From the NCBI GenBank assembly GCA_016781525.1, contig JADDQE010000136.1, positions 1 through 44,879 on the forward strand: a stretch of 44,879 bases of DNA. Reading direction: 5' to 3'. Numbering within the stretch: the first letter of the stretch is position 1; every line of letters begins with the position of its first letter. Source of the stretch: a bacterium. GTDB taxonomy: Bacteria; Chloroflexota; Chloroflexia; Chloroflexales; Kallotenuaceae. Shown piece by piece: positions 16,783-25,824 of this stretch. A model generated the notes under the pieces. That model was not told the DNA's origin. It worked only from the letters and a program-made list of their open reading frames with translations, and made no database searches. The position numbers and the translations under genes are program-made.

Positions 16783-16934
16783 GCCATTATGTCGGAGGGG
16801 TGATGACCTCCCACGTGATGCGCGGGCGAAAGGATATGGAGCAGAGTGCGGCATAGTGAATGAGCGGAAACCATAGGTCGTTGGGTCATAGCGCCAGCGG
16901 CTTCTCAACACCGGCACGCGGCGCACCACAAACA

Positions 16935-16970
16935 AACACTACCTGGATCCTAGGAGATCCAGGTAGTGTT
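16935..16970. terminator. Perfect 15-bp hairpin between lipoprotein and glutamine synthetase genes
   Basis: Arms AACACTACCTGGATC (16935-16949) and GATCCAGGTAGTGTT (16956-16970), 6-base loop. It is placed between two convergent genes and is symmetric, so it could end both transcripts; the minus-strand side continues into TTGTTTG. Alternatively it is a dispersed palindromic repeat unit. Confidence 0.65.
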
Positions 16971-17065
16971 GTATCAGGGCAACCGGAGACTTGTGCCGTC
17001 ACAGAATGGAGACGCGGGCCCGATCACGGGAAAAGTTGGTCCGGCCTTCCCGCAAGATGCAACCG

Positions 17066-18490
17066 CTAGAACTTACTCCAAAGGTATTGGTTGGTGACCT
17101 CGTGATGGAACTGCACTTCGGAGCGCTTGATCAACGAGCCGAGCCGGCGCGGGCAGCGATCTGCCGATGCGAGCTTAAGATCGGCGTACTTCTGCTGGAC
17201 GCCCTCGCCGAGAAGCTCAGCCACGAAGCTGCTTTCCTGGAAGGCATGAATCGCGTCGTAGATGTTATCCGGCAGGACCCGGTGCTGACTTCGAATACTG
17301 CTGGAGTGGGGCCCTTCAAGACCGGTTCGTAAGATGGTATAGATTGCCAGGTAAGGATTGGCGTCGGGAGCGATCGAGCGCACCTCGATACGCGCTGAGC
17401 GCGCGTTGCCCAGCGGAATTCGCACCATCGAGCCACGATCGATTGACGAGACCTTAAGTTGGTTAGGTGCCTCGTAGTGCGGATCAAGCCGGCGGTAGGC
17501 GTTGACGCTCGAGTTCAGCACCAGACAGATGTCAAGACCACTCGTAAGCGTACGCTCGACGAAGTTCCACCCAAAGTCCGACAAACCCTCCTCGCCGTTG
17601 GCGTCATAGAACAGATTGGTATCGCCGCGGGAGATCGAGATGTTCGTATGCATACCGCTGCCGTTGACGCCGGTAACCGGCTTGGGCAGGAAGCTCGCGG
17701 TCATCTCATGCTGATGTGCAAGCTGGCGGCAGATCAGCTTATACAGCAGGACCTGATCGGCCGCAACCGTTGCCTCGGTGTAAGAATAGTTCATCTCAAA
17801 CTGAGAAGGCGCGACCTCCGGGTGATCCTTCTCGTTGGCAAAACCCATGGCCCGTTGCGCCTCGGCGGCCGCGTCGATAAAGGAGCGCAGCGGATCGCCC
17901 GGCAACGAGTGGTAATAGCCGCCCGTGCTGATGAACTCAAACTCGCCGGTCTCACGGAAACGCTGCTCGGCCCGGAGTCCCTTGAACAAAAAGCCTTCGA
18001 TTTCATTCGCCGCGTTGCAGACGATGCCGTCCTGCTTATAGAGCTGCGTCGTGAACGCCTTGAGGCGTGCGCGTAAGTCGCCCGCGTACGGCGAGCCGTC
18101 GCGCTCGAGCACGTCGCCGAAGACCAGCACCTTGCCGGGTCCGAAGATGTCCGACGGCAGCCAGTAGAACGCCGACCAGTCGATACCGAGGCGCAGGTCC
18201 GATTCAGCCTGCTGCGAAAAGCCGCGGATCGACGAGCCGTCGAACGTAAGATTATCTGCCGACTTCAGCAGGAACTTTTTGTCGTAGTCCAGCATATGCA
18301 GGCGGCCTTCAAGGTCCGTGAAGCAGACGGTAACGGCCTTGATGCGCTTCTCATCCGAGAGGTAGCGCATGCGATCTTCTTGCAGCTGGTCCAAAGGCGT
18401 GCGGGCTAGGCGCTGTGACTTCAGCTCGAGATTCATCTCCTCGAGCTGATCGTAAGGAATTTCCAGAAAATCTCGGAGCTGGCTAGTCAT
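17066..18490 (-). CDS. glnA: Glutamine synthetase, type I-like, lacking the adenylylation loop
   Basis: 474 residues from ATG 18490. It makes glutamine from glutamate, ammonia and ATP in the cytoplasm as a dodecamer in the family. The N-terminal beta-grasp part carries LTFDGSSIRGFSQQAESDLRL. The catalytic part carries NEIEGFLF (metal ligands), HPEVAPSQFEMNYSYTEA, TGVNGSGMHTNISIS (ammonia and glutamate site) and the C-terminal IEVRSIAPDANPYLAIYTIL. In the region where adenylylated type I enzymes have the NLYDLP tyrosine loop, this protein has LPDNIYDAIHAFQESSFVAE, so covalent control by adenylylation is unlikely. It may be a GlnA paralogue acting on a related amine, though FDGSSI favours true glutamine synthetase. 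Alone between two opposing hairpin or T-tract regions. Confidence 0.88.
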   Translation of the reverse strand: MTSQLRDFLEIPYDQLEEMNLELKSQRLARTPLDQLQEDRMRYLSDEKRIKAVTVCFTDLEGRLHMLDYDKKFLLKSADNLTFDGSSIRGFSQQAESDLRLGIDWSAFYWLPSDIFGPGKVLVFGDVLERDGSPYAGDLRARLKAFTTQLYKQDGIVCNAANEIEGFLFKGLRAEQRFRETGEFEFISTGGYYHSLPGDPLRSFIDAAAEAQRAMGFANEKDHPEVAPSQFEMNYSYTEATVAADQVLLYKLICRQLAHQHEMTASFLPKPVTGVNGSGMHTNISISRGDTNLFYDANGEEGLSDFGWNFVERTLTSGLDICLVLNSSVNAYRRLDPHYEAPNQLKVSSIDRGSMVRIPLGNARSARIEVRSIAPDANPYLAIYTILRTGLEGPHSSSIRSQHRVLPDNIYDAIHAFQESSFVAELLGEGVQQKYADLKLASADRCPRRLGSLIKRSEVQFHHEVTNQYLWSKF

Positions 18491-18715
18491 ATGGTCCTGT
18501 CCTTTCGTGATCAATCCATGGATTTGGCTGAGGGCTCGATACAATTGCGGGCCAAATACAGGCCCTACGACCCTCATCACGCGGCTTCAACACCATTGTG
18601 AACGCCAGCGATCAACTGAGCCAGTGATCTTCGCTGATCAATGTGGAGAGCTTTAGTGTAATGGAACGAGCAGCCTTCCGCAATTGTTCAACATAGCCAA
18701 AAAAAAGCCACACCA

Positions 18716-19594
18716 CTACAACAATTGGTACAACACATCACCGCGCTGGATCATCCCGCTCTCGGCAACAGCGCCATATGCCCCAGCGACACCCTTGAGA
18801 ACAACTCCAGGCCTCAACGTGACGCTGGGCGCTTCGTTGTGTTGGGTAACAACGCGTAAGATGTTGGGGTCCTTCGGGAGATCAGCTTGAGGGAGAGTCG
18901 TCATGACACAGCGTGGACAAGGATCAATCAGCCGCAGCTGGAGATGCTCCCCGATCTGGAGTGTGCTGCCAAGCCAGCCATTCTCGACGAAGTCGGCCGT
19001 GTTGCTCAGAGGAGCAATAACAATATTTGGTCGGAAGCGGCGTGCATCAAAGCGACCCGCTGGGTACAGCTGCTGAAAGCGCTCAAGGGTTGCGGTTGTC
19101 AGGATGTGGACCGGAGCATAGTCGAAAAACGTACCCTGCGCTGCCGCGATCCCGAGCGGTTCCTCTTGAATAAGCTCCTGGCCCCCCTCACGATCAAGCG
19201 GGCTCCGGTTCGCCTCGCGCAGCGCCCGCGGCGGTGGAGTGGTGACCAGGGTAACGTCTCGTCCAAGTGCTCGCGAAAGGTGCGTATCTTTGTCGGGCTG
19301 CGTGCTGTCGACGACGCTCCCGTCCGCAAGAGTGATCGAGGTGGCGGGTAACGGTGCGCGTGCTTGTACTGGATGCACAAACCTTGCTTGGGAGGCTACG
19401 AGGCTGCTCCATTTGCGCGGGTGCTTTGCGCTTGCCACATGACCAGTGACGCGATCAACAATAGCATAGGCGCGGTCGCCAAGGATGCCCCGCTCGTCGA
19501 TATACGCCTCGTCAAGCTCCTCACCCTCCATTGACTTGACCGGGTAGCGCCAAATCGCGACCACTGCCCCAATTGCTCGCGCGGACTCGTTCAC
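18716..19594 (-). CDS. MOSC-domain protein (molybdenum-cofactor sulfurase C-terminal type)
   Basis: 292 residues from GTG 19594 with GGAGGAG upstream. The N-terminal beta-barrel (about 8-125; VAIWRYPVKSMEGEELDEA, GILGDRAYAIVDRVTG) is the MOSC_N domain, and the MOSC domain follows (about 135-290; FRPNIVIAP, IDPCPRCVMTTLPQ). C229 in the CPRC pattern is the conserved cysteine that binds molybdenum in mARC/YcbX-type enzymes, which reduce N-hydroxylated compounds with electrons from a separate reductase. The substrate is unknown. No reductase is adjacent, but the flavoproteins elsewhere in the window could serve (speculative). A run of eight Ts (18699-18706 on the minus strand) lies just after the stop. 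It is divergent from the RidA gene. Confidence 0.88.
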   Translation of the reverse strand: MNESARAIGAVVAIWRYPVKSMEGEELDEAYIDERGILGDRAYAIVDRVTGHVASAKHPRKWSSLVASQARFVHPVQARAPLPATSITLADGSVVDSTQPDKDTHLSRALGRDVTLVTTPPPRALREANRSPLDREGGQELIQEEPLGIAAAQGTFFDYAPVHILTTATLERFQQLYPAGRFDARRFRPNIVIAPLSNTADFVENGWLGSTLQIGEHLQLRLIDPCPRCVMTTLPQADLPKDPNILRVVTQHNEAPSVTLRPGVVLKGVAGAYGAVAESGMIQRGDVLYQLL

Positions 19595-19782
19595 GCTTGT
19601 ATTCTCCTCCACATGGTCGTCGAATTTCACAATACCGGGAGCGGCCCAACCCGCAGCTTGCGGGGTCGGTCGAGGCCTCAGTGTACAGCAGGTTGATCGC
19701 GCGGTCGAGCGTTGATTAGCAACAAATAGAGCAGCAGAGCTGTGGCCAAGCAAGACCGAAAACCCGCGAACAGCTCCGCAGA

Positions 19783-19818
19783 TTGACACGGTGCGTAAGC
19801 TACATGCAGATAGCTTAC
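19783..19818 (+). promoter_or_regulatory. Possible RidA promoter with 8-bp inverted repeat operator
   Basis: A TTGACA hexamer (19783-19788) is followed by a perfect inverted repeat GTAAGCTA (19795-19802) / TAGCTTAC (19811-19818) with an 8-base spacer, 23 bases upstream of the RidA ATG. A good -10 hexamer at the right distance is not obvious, so the promoter part is tentative. The repeat is shaped like a dimeric repressor site and would block transcription of ridA, or of both divergent genes. Confidence 0.35.
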
Positions 19819-19840
19819 TTACCCCCATCGAGGAGCAAAC

Positions 19841-20227
19841 ATGAGCCGCAGACGTATCAATGCAGAGGGTTTAGCGCGCCTGCCAGCCTTCAGCCACGCT
19901 GTCGTCGCAGGTGATTTCATCTACGTTTCGGGCACGTTGGGAACGCTTCCCAATAGCATGGAGCTCGTTGCAGGCGGAACCGGGCCCGAGACGACGCATG
20001 CATTACGCAATGTTGAGCAGATTTTGCAGGCAAGCGGCGCGTCGCTTGCGGACTTGGTAAAAGTTAATGTGTTTCTCGCAGATATGGCCACGTTCCCGAC
20101 TATGAATCAAGCGTATCTCGAGGTGATTGGGCCAGAGCCGCCGGCCCGCATTACAGTTGGTCGAGCCGAGCTAGCGCTTGGGGCGGCAGTGGAATTTGAT
20201 GCGGTGGCATACAAGCCTCACGCTTAG
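19841..20227 (+). CDS. ridA: RidA/YjgF/YER057c/UK114 family deaminase
   Basis: 128 residues, the standard length. RidA proteins are cytoplasmic trimers that hydrolyse reactive enamine/imine intermediates released by pyridoxal-phosphate enzymes. Family motifs are present: FSHAVVAGDFIYVSGTLG near the N-terminus, TTHALRNVEQILQASGASLADLVKVNVFLAD in the middle, and PPARITVGRAELALGAAVEFDAVA at the end. R103 matches the arginine that binds the substrate carboxylate in active RidA enzymes. A GAGGAG ribosome-binding site precedes ATG 19841. It is divergent from the MOSC gene and convergent with the M20 peptidase gene. Confidence 0.93.
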   Translation: MSRRRINAEGLARLPAFSHAVVAGDFIYVSGTLGTLPNSMELVAGGTGPETTHALRNVEQILQASGASLADLVKVNVFLADMATFPTMNQAYLEVIGPEPPARITVGRAELALGAAVEFDAVAYKPHA

Positions 20228-20322
20228 TGTCATTCGTCGAAGCCCGGTGCCCTTAGATACGGCGGCCCGCGGCTTGCAGCAGCCAGCGCTCCATTGCACT
20301 GCAACGAAAGGGGGTGATCGCC

Positions 20323-20370
20323 ATGCCAGATCAGGGGAACGACGTTGTCACTCCGACTCGCGTGATATGA
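20323..20370 (+). CDS. Possible 15-residue micro-peptide with near-ideal ribosome-binding site
   Basis: ATG 20323 is preceded by AAAGGGGGTGATC, almost identical to the ideal complement of the 16S rRNA tail, with a 3-base gap to the ATG. The frame encodes MPDQGNDVVTPTRVI and stops at TGA 20368-20370. A perfect 11-bp hairpin begins five bases later. A ribosome-binding site this strong in front of so short a frame, closed by a hairpin, is hard to explain as chance, but no function can be given. Confidence 0.35.
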   Translation: MPDQGNDVVTPTRVI

Positions 20371-20374
20371 CGCT

Positions 20375-20402
20375 GCCCGTCCGTGGTTTCACACGGACGG
20401 GC
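20375..20402. terminator. Perfect 11-bp hairpin between RidA and M20 peptidase genes
   Basis: Arms GCCCGTCCGTG (20375-20385) and CACGGACGGGC (20392-20402), 6-base loop GTTTCA. It is followed by ATATGTTTA on the + strand, a weak tail. It lies right after the micro-ORF and between convergent genes. Confidence 0.6.
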
Positions 20403-20468
20403 ATATGTTTACGGCTGGACGTAGTCTGACGGGCACCGTACGAAGCTCCGTCCAAACTGCTCATCGTC

Positions 20469-21638
20469 TCACTTCTCAGAACGATTGCCGGGGTTCTCCG
20501 CGACGGCCTGTATCAAGCCCGCCAGCAACGTGGTTCTCGGCACAATTGAAGAGAGCAGGACATATTCACGTGGGCTATGATCGAGACCGCCCACGGGCCC
20601 AAGGCCGTCTAGCGTCGGAACGCCGATCGCGCCCGTCACATTGGCGTCGGAAACGCCACCGGTAGCCGCATCGTTGACGGTGAGCCCCAAGCTGGTCGCG
20701 ACCGCCCGGCACATACTCACGAGTCGTGCGGTGCCGGGGCTTTTTTCCATTGGCCCGCGGCTGGATGAACAGGTAAGCGTGACGATCGTTTCCGGCACCG
20801 TGGGCTGCTGTACGGAGCGATGGAGTGCTGCCACAACCTCGTCCAGCCCGCCGCGGTCCGCCGCTCGCACGTCTACCTCTGCCCAAGCTTCCGCGGGAAT
20901 AACATTGGATTTTGTACCGCCGTTGATCACGCCCACGTTAACCGTCACGCCGGGCCGACAGCCGTTGAGTGCTTGGAGTGCAATAATCTGATGCGCAAGC
21001 TCGAGGATCGCATGCCGCCCGCGCTCAGGCTCGACGCCCGCATGTGCCGCACGGCCCTGCACCGCGAGGTGGTAGTGCGCGAGGCCTTTGCGCGATGAGA
21101 CGATGGCACCGTTCTCGCGAGCGCACTCCAACACCAACACGGCATCGCGCCCCTGCGCTTCGCGCTCGATCAGGCCCTCGGAGCTCGGCGATCCAATTTC
21201 CTCGTCGCTGTTGAGAATGAAGGCGATTTCCGCATAATTGCTGAATCCCGTATCGCGTAGCGCCTCAATAGCATAGCACCCTGCGAGCAGGCCAGCCTTC
21301 ATGTCCGCCGTCCCGGGCCCGCGCGCAACATCGCCCTCGATCTCAAACGGGTGCGTCTCAACCCAGCCATCTGGATACACCGTGTCGAGGTGGCCAATCA
21401 GCAGCAGCCGTGCTCGGCCCGTGCCGTGCCAACGTGCAATGAGCGTATCACCCAAGGTATCGTGCGGCAGCTTCTCAACCGTTGCGCCGAGGGTCGTCAG
21501 CTTTGCCTGCATGTACTCGCCCACGGTGTCAACGCCAGCCTTATTGTCGGTGCCACAATCAATCATCGATAGGTGCGTCAGCTCATTCACAAACTGGTCG
21601 TGTTTAGCCTCAAGACACTCACGCAGAAGTTTTATCAT
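20469..21638 (-). CDS. M20-family metallopeptidase (carboxypeptidase G2-like)
   Basis: 389 residues from ATG 21638, close to the length of carboxypeptidase G2. The full di-zinc site is readable: H83 and D85 in LLIGHLDTVYP, D112 in GTADMKAG (bridging), E146/E147 in NSDEEIGSP (catalytic base), E171 in VLECAREN, and H354 in GLDHSPREY. A dimerisation lid domain lies at about residues 185-300 (VQGRAAHAGVEPERGRHAI). Family members cleave C-terminal glutamate or similar amino acids from peptides and folates. No signal peptide, so it is cytoplasmic. Upstream on the same strand, about 250 bases away, is an M28 peptidase gene, suggesting a small group for peptide breakdown. Confidence 0.92.
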   Translation of the reverse strand: MIKLLRECLEAKHDQFVNELTHLSMIDCGTDNKAGVDTVGEYMQAKLTTLGATVEKLPHDTLGDTLIARWHGTGRARLLLIGHLDTVYPDGWVETHPFEIEGDVARGPGTADMKAGLLAGCYAIEALRDTGFSNYAEIAFILNSDEEIGSPSSEGLIEREAQGRDAVLVLECARENGAIVSSRKGLAHYHLAVQGRAAHAGVEPERGRHAILELAHQIIALQALNGCRPGVTVNVGVINGGTKSNVIPAEAWAEVDVRAADRGGLDEVVAALHRSVQQPTVPETIVTLTCSSSRGPMEKSPGTARLVSMCRAVATSLGLTVNDAATGGVSDANVTGAIGVPTLDGLGPVGGLDHSPREYVLLSSIVPRTTLLAGLIQAVAENPGNRSEK

Positions 21639-21890
21639 CGTTCCCGAACCCCCACAAATGCTCGCCATGTGCGACCGGCAAGCAGAATACTGCTAGACGC
21701 TAGAAGAATAGCACGAGCGATTGATTGAAGGCGAGCTACGCAGCGCGCTACGTGTCGCAACAGCTTGCATTGGAAAGGTACCGGAGCCGTGAAGTCGATG
21801 CGCAGCAACACCCGACATACGTCGTGCCGAGGGCTCCCAGCGAGCTGCCCACGCCAACGGATCCGCCCGTTGAGCGAGGGCATATGCGGC

Positions 21891-22814
21891 TCAACCCTCG
21901 ACAAGCTCCGCGACCACATGTTCCAGGCCACCGACGACGCGTGCGAGCCGCGCATAATCTATTTTGTCGGGTGTGTCGCGGGCCGTATGATAGTACGGAT
22001 AACGAAACAGGGCAGTGTCTGTAACCATTAGGCCAGGATAGCCATGCTGCCAGAACGCCCATTGGTCCGACCAGCCCACCCCTGGGACTGTCGCCGGCAA
22101 CGCGGCGCCTTCGGACGGAAACCGGGCGTGTCGGCGGAATGAGGCAACCACCGTGCGAACCAAGCGCCGCGACGCGTAATTCCCGATAAACGCGATGAAG
22201 TTACCCTCCGCGGGATAAAACAACTTGAACGGGAAGGGATAGACCTGGCTGCCGGGTTCGTCGGCGTAATAGCCCATCGTTTCAAGGCTTAGCATGGCGA
22301 CGATACGTTCCTGGCGTTCGCGACAGCGCTGCGCATACACAACACTTCCCATTGCCGGCGTTTGGAAATAAGGCGGCTCCTCGTTGACGAAACCTACAAA
22401 GCGCAGGGTACGCCGGGGACGTCGCCCGGCAAATTCGCGAGCGAGCGCCAGGAGGGCGGCAACGCCCGAGGCATTATCGTTAGCGCCCCGGCAGCCCGGA
22501 ACCGAATCATAGTGCGCTCCAATCACCACTATCTCATCCGGCCGCTCGCTTCCGCGCAGCTCCACTTCTAGGTTGGAGCACGGGAGCCCCTGAACGACGT
22601 AGTCCTGGTAATGGACCGGGTAGCTCGCCTTCTCGAATTCCCCTACGAGGAAGGCAACAGCAGCCGTCAGGCTATGGTACATGCCGAGGTTGCGCACGCC
22701 GATCGCATCCGCCAACACCGCTACATCCTGCCGCAAGCCATCCTGCAGTGCGCTCTCATGCTGACTTATCGGCGGCAGCTCACGGCGGTAACTCGTCCCG
22801 GGCATACGGATCAT
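21891..22814 (-). CDS. M28-family aminopeptidase
   Basis: 307 residues from ATG 22814 with GAGGAGGG directly upstream. The M28 co-catalytic zinc ligands are all present: H101 and D103 (VVIGAHYDSVPG), D113 (GANDNASG, bridging), E145/E146 (FVNEEPPYF, base and ligand), E178 (LSLETMGYY) and H276 (YPYYHTARDTPDK). WSDQWAFWQHGYP is the usual approach loop to the last histidine. No signal peptide is visible, unlike many secreted M28 enzymes. It probably removes N-terminal residues from peptides. An alpha/beta hydrolase gene lies upstream on the same strand about 130 bases away, the M20 gene downstream. Confidence 0.92.
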   Translation of the reverse strand: MIRMPGTSYRRELPPISQHESALQDGLRQDVAVLADAIGVRNLGMYHSLTAAVAFLVGEFEKASYPVHYQDYVVQGLPCSNLEVELRGSERPDEIVVIGAHYDSVPGCRGANDNASGVAALLALAREFAGRRPRRTLRFVGFVNEEPPYFQTPAMGSVVYAQRCRERQERIVAMLSLETMGYYADEPGSQVYPFPFKLFYPAEGNFIAFIGNYASRRLVRTVVASFRRHARFPSEGAALPATVPGVGWSDQWAFWQHGYPGLMVTDTALFRYPYYHTARDTPDKIDYARLARVVGGLEHVVAELVEG

Positions 22815-22946
22815 CGCACCCTCCTCGCTATCCTTGGCAAAAACCAGATCGAAAGCAGGCGTCGTCGCTGCGTCATACTGGCGCCGCCTTGATCTGGGGG
22901 TACCGTGCTAGCACAACCTACTCCACCGTCGATTGGGGCGAATGGG

Positions 22947-23765
22947 CTACTGCAGGAGCTCGCCGAGGAACTTATGGTACTGTGGGAATAGACCCAGGTT
23001 GTTATGCCCGCCGCCTTCGATCGTCAGCAAGCGATGCTCGCTGCGAATTAACGGAAGGAGGCGTACACTCGCACTGTATGGGATAACCTCGTCGCGGGTG
23101 CCGTGCAGCAAGTAAATTGGAGACTCGACTTCTGAGATCCATTGGTCGACACGCAACGGATACTTGAAGAGAAAGCGTGGCAGCCACGGAAATTGGGCGA
23201 ACGCAAGCTCTTGTAGATTGAAGTACGGCGTTTCGAGAATTAGCATCCTTGGCTCCTGCGAGCGCGCTAGATACACAGCTAAGCCCGTGCCGATCGACCG
23301 CCCATAGATAATGATCTCCTGTTCGCGATAATGCCGCAGCAGATAGGCGTATGCGGCAGCCACATCCTGGTGGAGCGCACGCTCGCTGGTAATAGTTCCC
23401 GTGCTTTTCCCGTAGCCCCGATAATCTAGGATGAGAACAGCATAGCCATGGCCGACAATCTCGGACGCCATGGAGCCCCAGCTACGAAGGCTCCCGGCGT
23501 TTCCGTGCAAGTACAGAACGACGCCCTTCGGCTGGGGGACAGTGAAATGGAGCGCATGCAACGTGGCACCCTCTACCGGCAGGCTGACTTCTTCGAATGG
23601 ATGGGAAAACGAGAAACGATAATTCTGAGGCAGCACCTCGGGGAAAAACAGCAGTCGCTCCTGGAAAAGATACAGCAGGACACAGACGGCAAGATAGAGC
23701 GCAACAAGCAGCCCCAATATGGTCCACACCATTTGCTGTCCTACTCTGCGTGCCCGCTGCTGCAT
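22947..23765 (-). CDS. Membrane-anchored alpha/beta hydrolase (ABHD13/BEM46-like)
   Basis: 272 residues. One N-terminal membrane segment (about 13-34; VWTILGLLVALYLAVCVLLY) is followed by the typical FQERLLFFPE stretch of ABHD13/BEM46-type proteins. The oxyanion region is LYLHGNAGSLRSW, the nucleophile elbow is YGRSIGTG with S157, the acid is D225 (LLHGTRDEVIP) and the histidine is H254 (EGGGHNNL), a complete catalytic triad. Substrates in this family are mostly unknown; acyl esters or thioesters are likely. It is the first gene of a probable minus-strand run with the M28 and M20 peptidases (gaps about 130 and 250 bases). Confidence 0.87.
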   Translation of the reverse strand: MQQRARRVGQQMVWTILGLLVALYLAVCVLLYLFQERLLFFPEVLPQNYRFSFSHPFEEVSLPVEGATLHALHFTVPQPKGVVLYLHGNAGSLRSWGSMASEIVGHGYAVLILDYRGYGKSTGTITSERALHQDVAAAYAYLLRHYREQEIIIYGRSIGTGLAVYLARSQEPRMLILETPYFNLQELAFAQFPWLPRFLFKYPLRVDQWISEVESPIYLLHGTRDEVIPYSASVRLLPLIRSEHRLLTIEGGGHNNLGLFPQYHKFLGELLQ

Positions 23766-24120
23766 CGACGGCCCTTTTAGTGTCCCCTTGCAGCATGTGC
23801 CGAGCCACCGGCCGAGACCTTAGCCGTTTCAGGCACAACCAGGACGCAACGCGCTGCAGCGTGATGCAATGGCTCGTTGCAGCCGTGCCAACTGCTGCGA
23901 TATGCTGCCGCGCCAGACGTAGGTGCCAAGGTTAGCGCTCCTGAGGCTCAGTTCGTGCAGATAAGCTGGGTTTTCGAGGACGATGTGAACGCCGAAAGCG
24001 GCTCTAGCCAACGACGGTGAGCGTCGTAAAATCGGGCCTCGAGCGCCGCGCGTGTCGAGATAGAGCCTGCATTATTCCGAGGCGCTCATTAGCGGACCGT
24101 TGAGTTGAACGGAAACAGAG
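23766..24120. other. Divergent intergenic region, nothing recognised
   Basis: 355 bases between the divergent alpha/beta hydrolase and luciferase-like genes. No convincing promoter hexamers, repeats or small genes were seen. Confidence 0.45.
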
Positions 24121-25188
24121 ATGGAATTTGGTATTTACACCTTCGCTGAAATGACCAGGGATCCCAAGACGGGGCAGACGGTCAGCGCGGCCCAACGACT
24201 GCGGGATTTGCTTGAGGAGATCGAGCTTGCAGACCAGGTGGGGCTGGACGTCTTTGGTGTCGGCGAGCATCACCGTCCCGACTTCGTCGTCTCCTCTCCG
24301 GCCGTCGTTCTGGCAGCTGCCGCGGCGCGAACCAAGCGAATTCGGCTCACAAGTGCGGTCACAGTGCTAAGCTCAGATGATCCGGTGCGCGTCTTCCAAG
24401 ACTTCGCAACCGTGGACCTGCTTTCGGATGGACGAGCCGAGATCATGGCTGGCCGCGGCTCGTTCATCGAGTCCTTCCCGCTGTTCGGCTACGATCTCAA
24501 CGACTACGACAGGCTGTTCGCCGAAAAGCTGGACCTGCTCCTGAAGCTTCGGGAAAGCGAACGCGTAACCTGGTCGGGTCGGTACCGGCCGCCCCTCGAC
24601 AATCTCGGGGTCTACCCGCGGCCACTGCAGAACCCACTGCCGATTTGGATCGCGGTCGGTGGAACGCCCCAGTCGGCGGCGCGGGCCGGCGCATTGGGAT
24701 TGCCTTTAGCGCTCGCGATCATCGGCGGAGAACCCGAACGCTTCGCACCCCTGGTACAGCTCTACCGCGAGGCGGTGCGCCGATCAGGGCACGACGCCAA
24801 ACAGCTTCCCGTGGGCATTAACTCACATGGCTATGTCGCCGAGCATTCACAGCAGGCGGCAGATGAGTTCTTTCCGGCCTACGCCGAGGTGATGACCCGG
24901 ATTGGGCGGGAGCGTGGGTGGTCGGCGATGACGCGCCAACAGTTCGAGGCGCTACGGTCGCCACGCGGGGCGCTCCTCGTGGGCAGCCCGCAGGAGGTCG
25001 TCGAGAAGCTGCTCTTTCAGCACGAGATTTTCGGTTATCAGCGCTTCCTGCTTCAGCTCAGCGTTGGGACCATTCCGCATGCGCAGATCATGCGTGCGAT
25101 CGAGCTGATCGGAACGGAGGTTGCGCCTGTCGTACGCGAGGAGATTGCGCGGCGCACAGGCACCAATCCAGGGTCGAAGACAGCCTAA
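24121..25188 (+). CDS. Luciferase-like (LLM class) flavin-dependent oxidoreductase
   Basis: 355-residue TIM barrel of the bacterial luciferase superfamily, using reduced FMN (or F420) supplied by another enzyme. Motifs: [11 protein letters not shown] (strand 1), [27 protein letters not shown] (typical EHH flavin/substrate segment, about residues 55-82), [26 protein letters not shown] (about 99-125), [29 protein letters not shown] (about 173-200) and a C-terminal [11 protein letters not shown]. The last helix and GQ-to-SPQEV region match FMN-dependent members. Substrate not deducible. It stands alone with large empty regions on both sides. Confidence 0.88.
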   Translation: MEFGIYTFAEMTRDPKTGQTVSAAQRLRDLLEEIELADQVGLDVFGVGEHHRPDFVVSSPAVVLAAAAARTKRIRLTSAVTVLSSDDPVRVFQDFATVDLLSDGRAEIMAGRGSFIESFPLFGYDLNDYDRLFAEKLDLLLKLRESERVTWSGRYRPPLDNLGVYPRPLQNPLPIWIAVGGTPQSAARAGALGLPLALAIIGGEPERFAPLVQLYREAVRRSGHDAKQLPVGINSHGYVAEHSQQAADEFFPAYAEVMTRIGRERGWSAMTRQQFEALRSPRGALLVGSPQEVVEKLLFQHEIFGYQRFLLQLSVGTIPHAQIMRAIELIGTEVAPVVREEIARRTGTNPGSKTA

Positions 25189-25824
25189 GCGAGGGAAGGC
25201 TGCCGCGAGGCTTCGACATGAGCGTGGAGCGTGGCGTCGTACGCTCATCGCCGTTGTGTTGCGAGGACCGAGCAGCGAGCCCAGGTCCATCTCAGATCGA
25301 GCTTCTCGCCGACGGTCGCCTGTTGCTGCCCCTCCGCGGTCGCACTTGTAGCGGCAGCTGATGAAGCAGGGCTCGCGCTCGCAGCGCCCGAAGCTGCTGC
25401 TGAGCTAGCCACCGACAGGACCGCAACGCTTTACGATCCAGGGTGCCATGCAGATACGTCACTCAAGCGCTCCAGCGTCCCTGTCACAGAAGGCTTCACA
25501 GGATTTGACCAGGAGCTTTTGAATTGTTCGCTGATTCGTGGAGCGAAATGACCCGAGCATCCAAGGCTGAATGACCGTAAGCACAAACAAGGACCGCCGA
25601 ATTGACGATGTAGTCGTGTACGGAGCACCCCTCGCAATTGACCGGTCACTAAACGTGGTTGTGTTATTGCTGCAGCATACGGGCAGCATCGATACCAGCC
25701 TCGTGCGCTTCGAGGATCGGCCAGTTACGATTCAGCTGTCCTTCGCGGGAAACAAGCAGGGTTAGAGGGCGACAGCAGCAGGGTCTCACGCGCATGGGGA
25801 CCAGATGGCAAGGAGAAGACCAAC
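25189..25824. other. Intergenic stretch, possibly decayed sequence
   Basis: 636 bases before the sugar-related operon. Several frames of 60-100 codons exist on both strands (for example 25571-25765 on +), but none has a good ribosome-binding site or a recognisable motif. The AAGGAG ribosome-binding site of the next gene ends the region. The operon promoter should be here but no clear hexamer pair was found. Confidence 0.4.
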
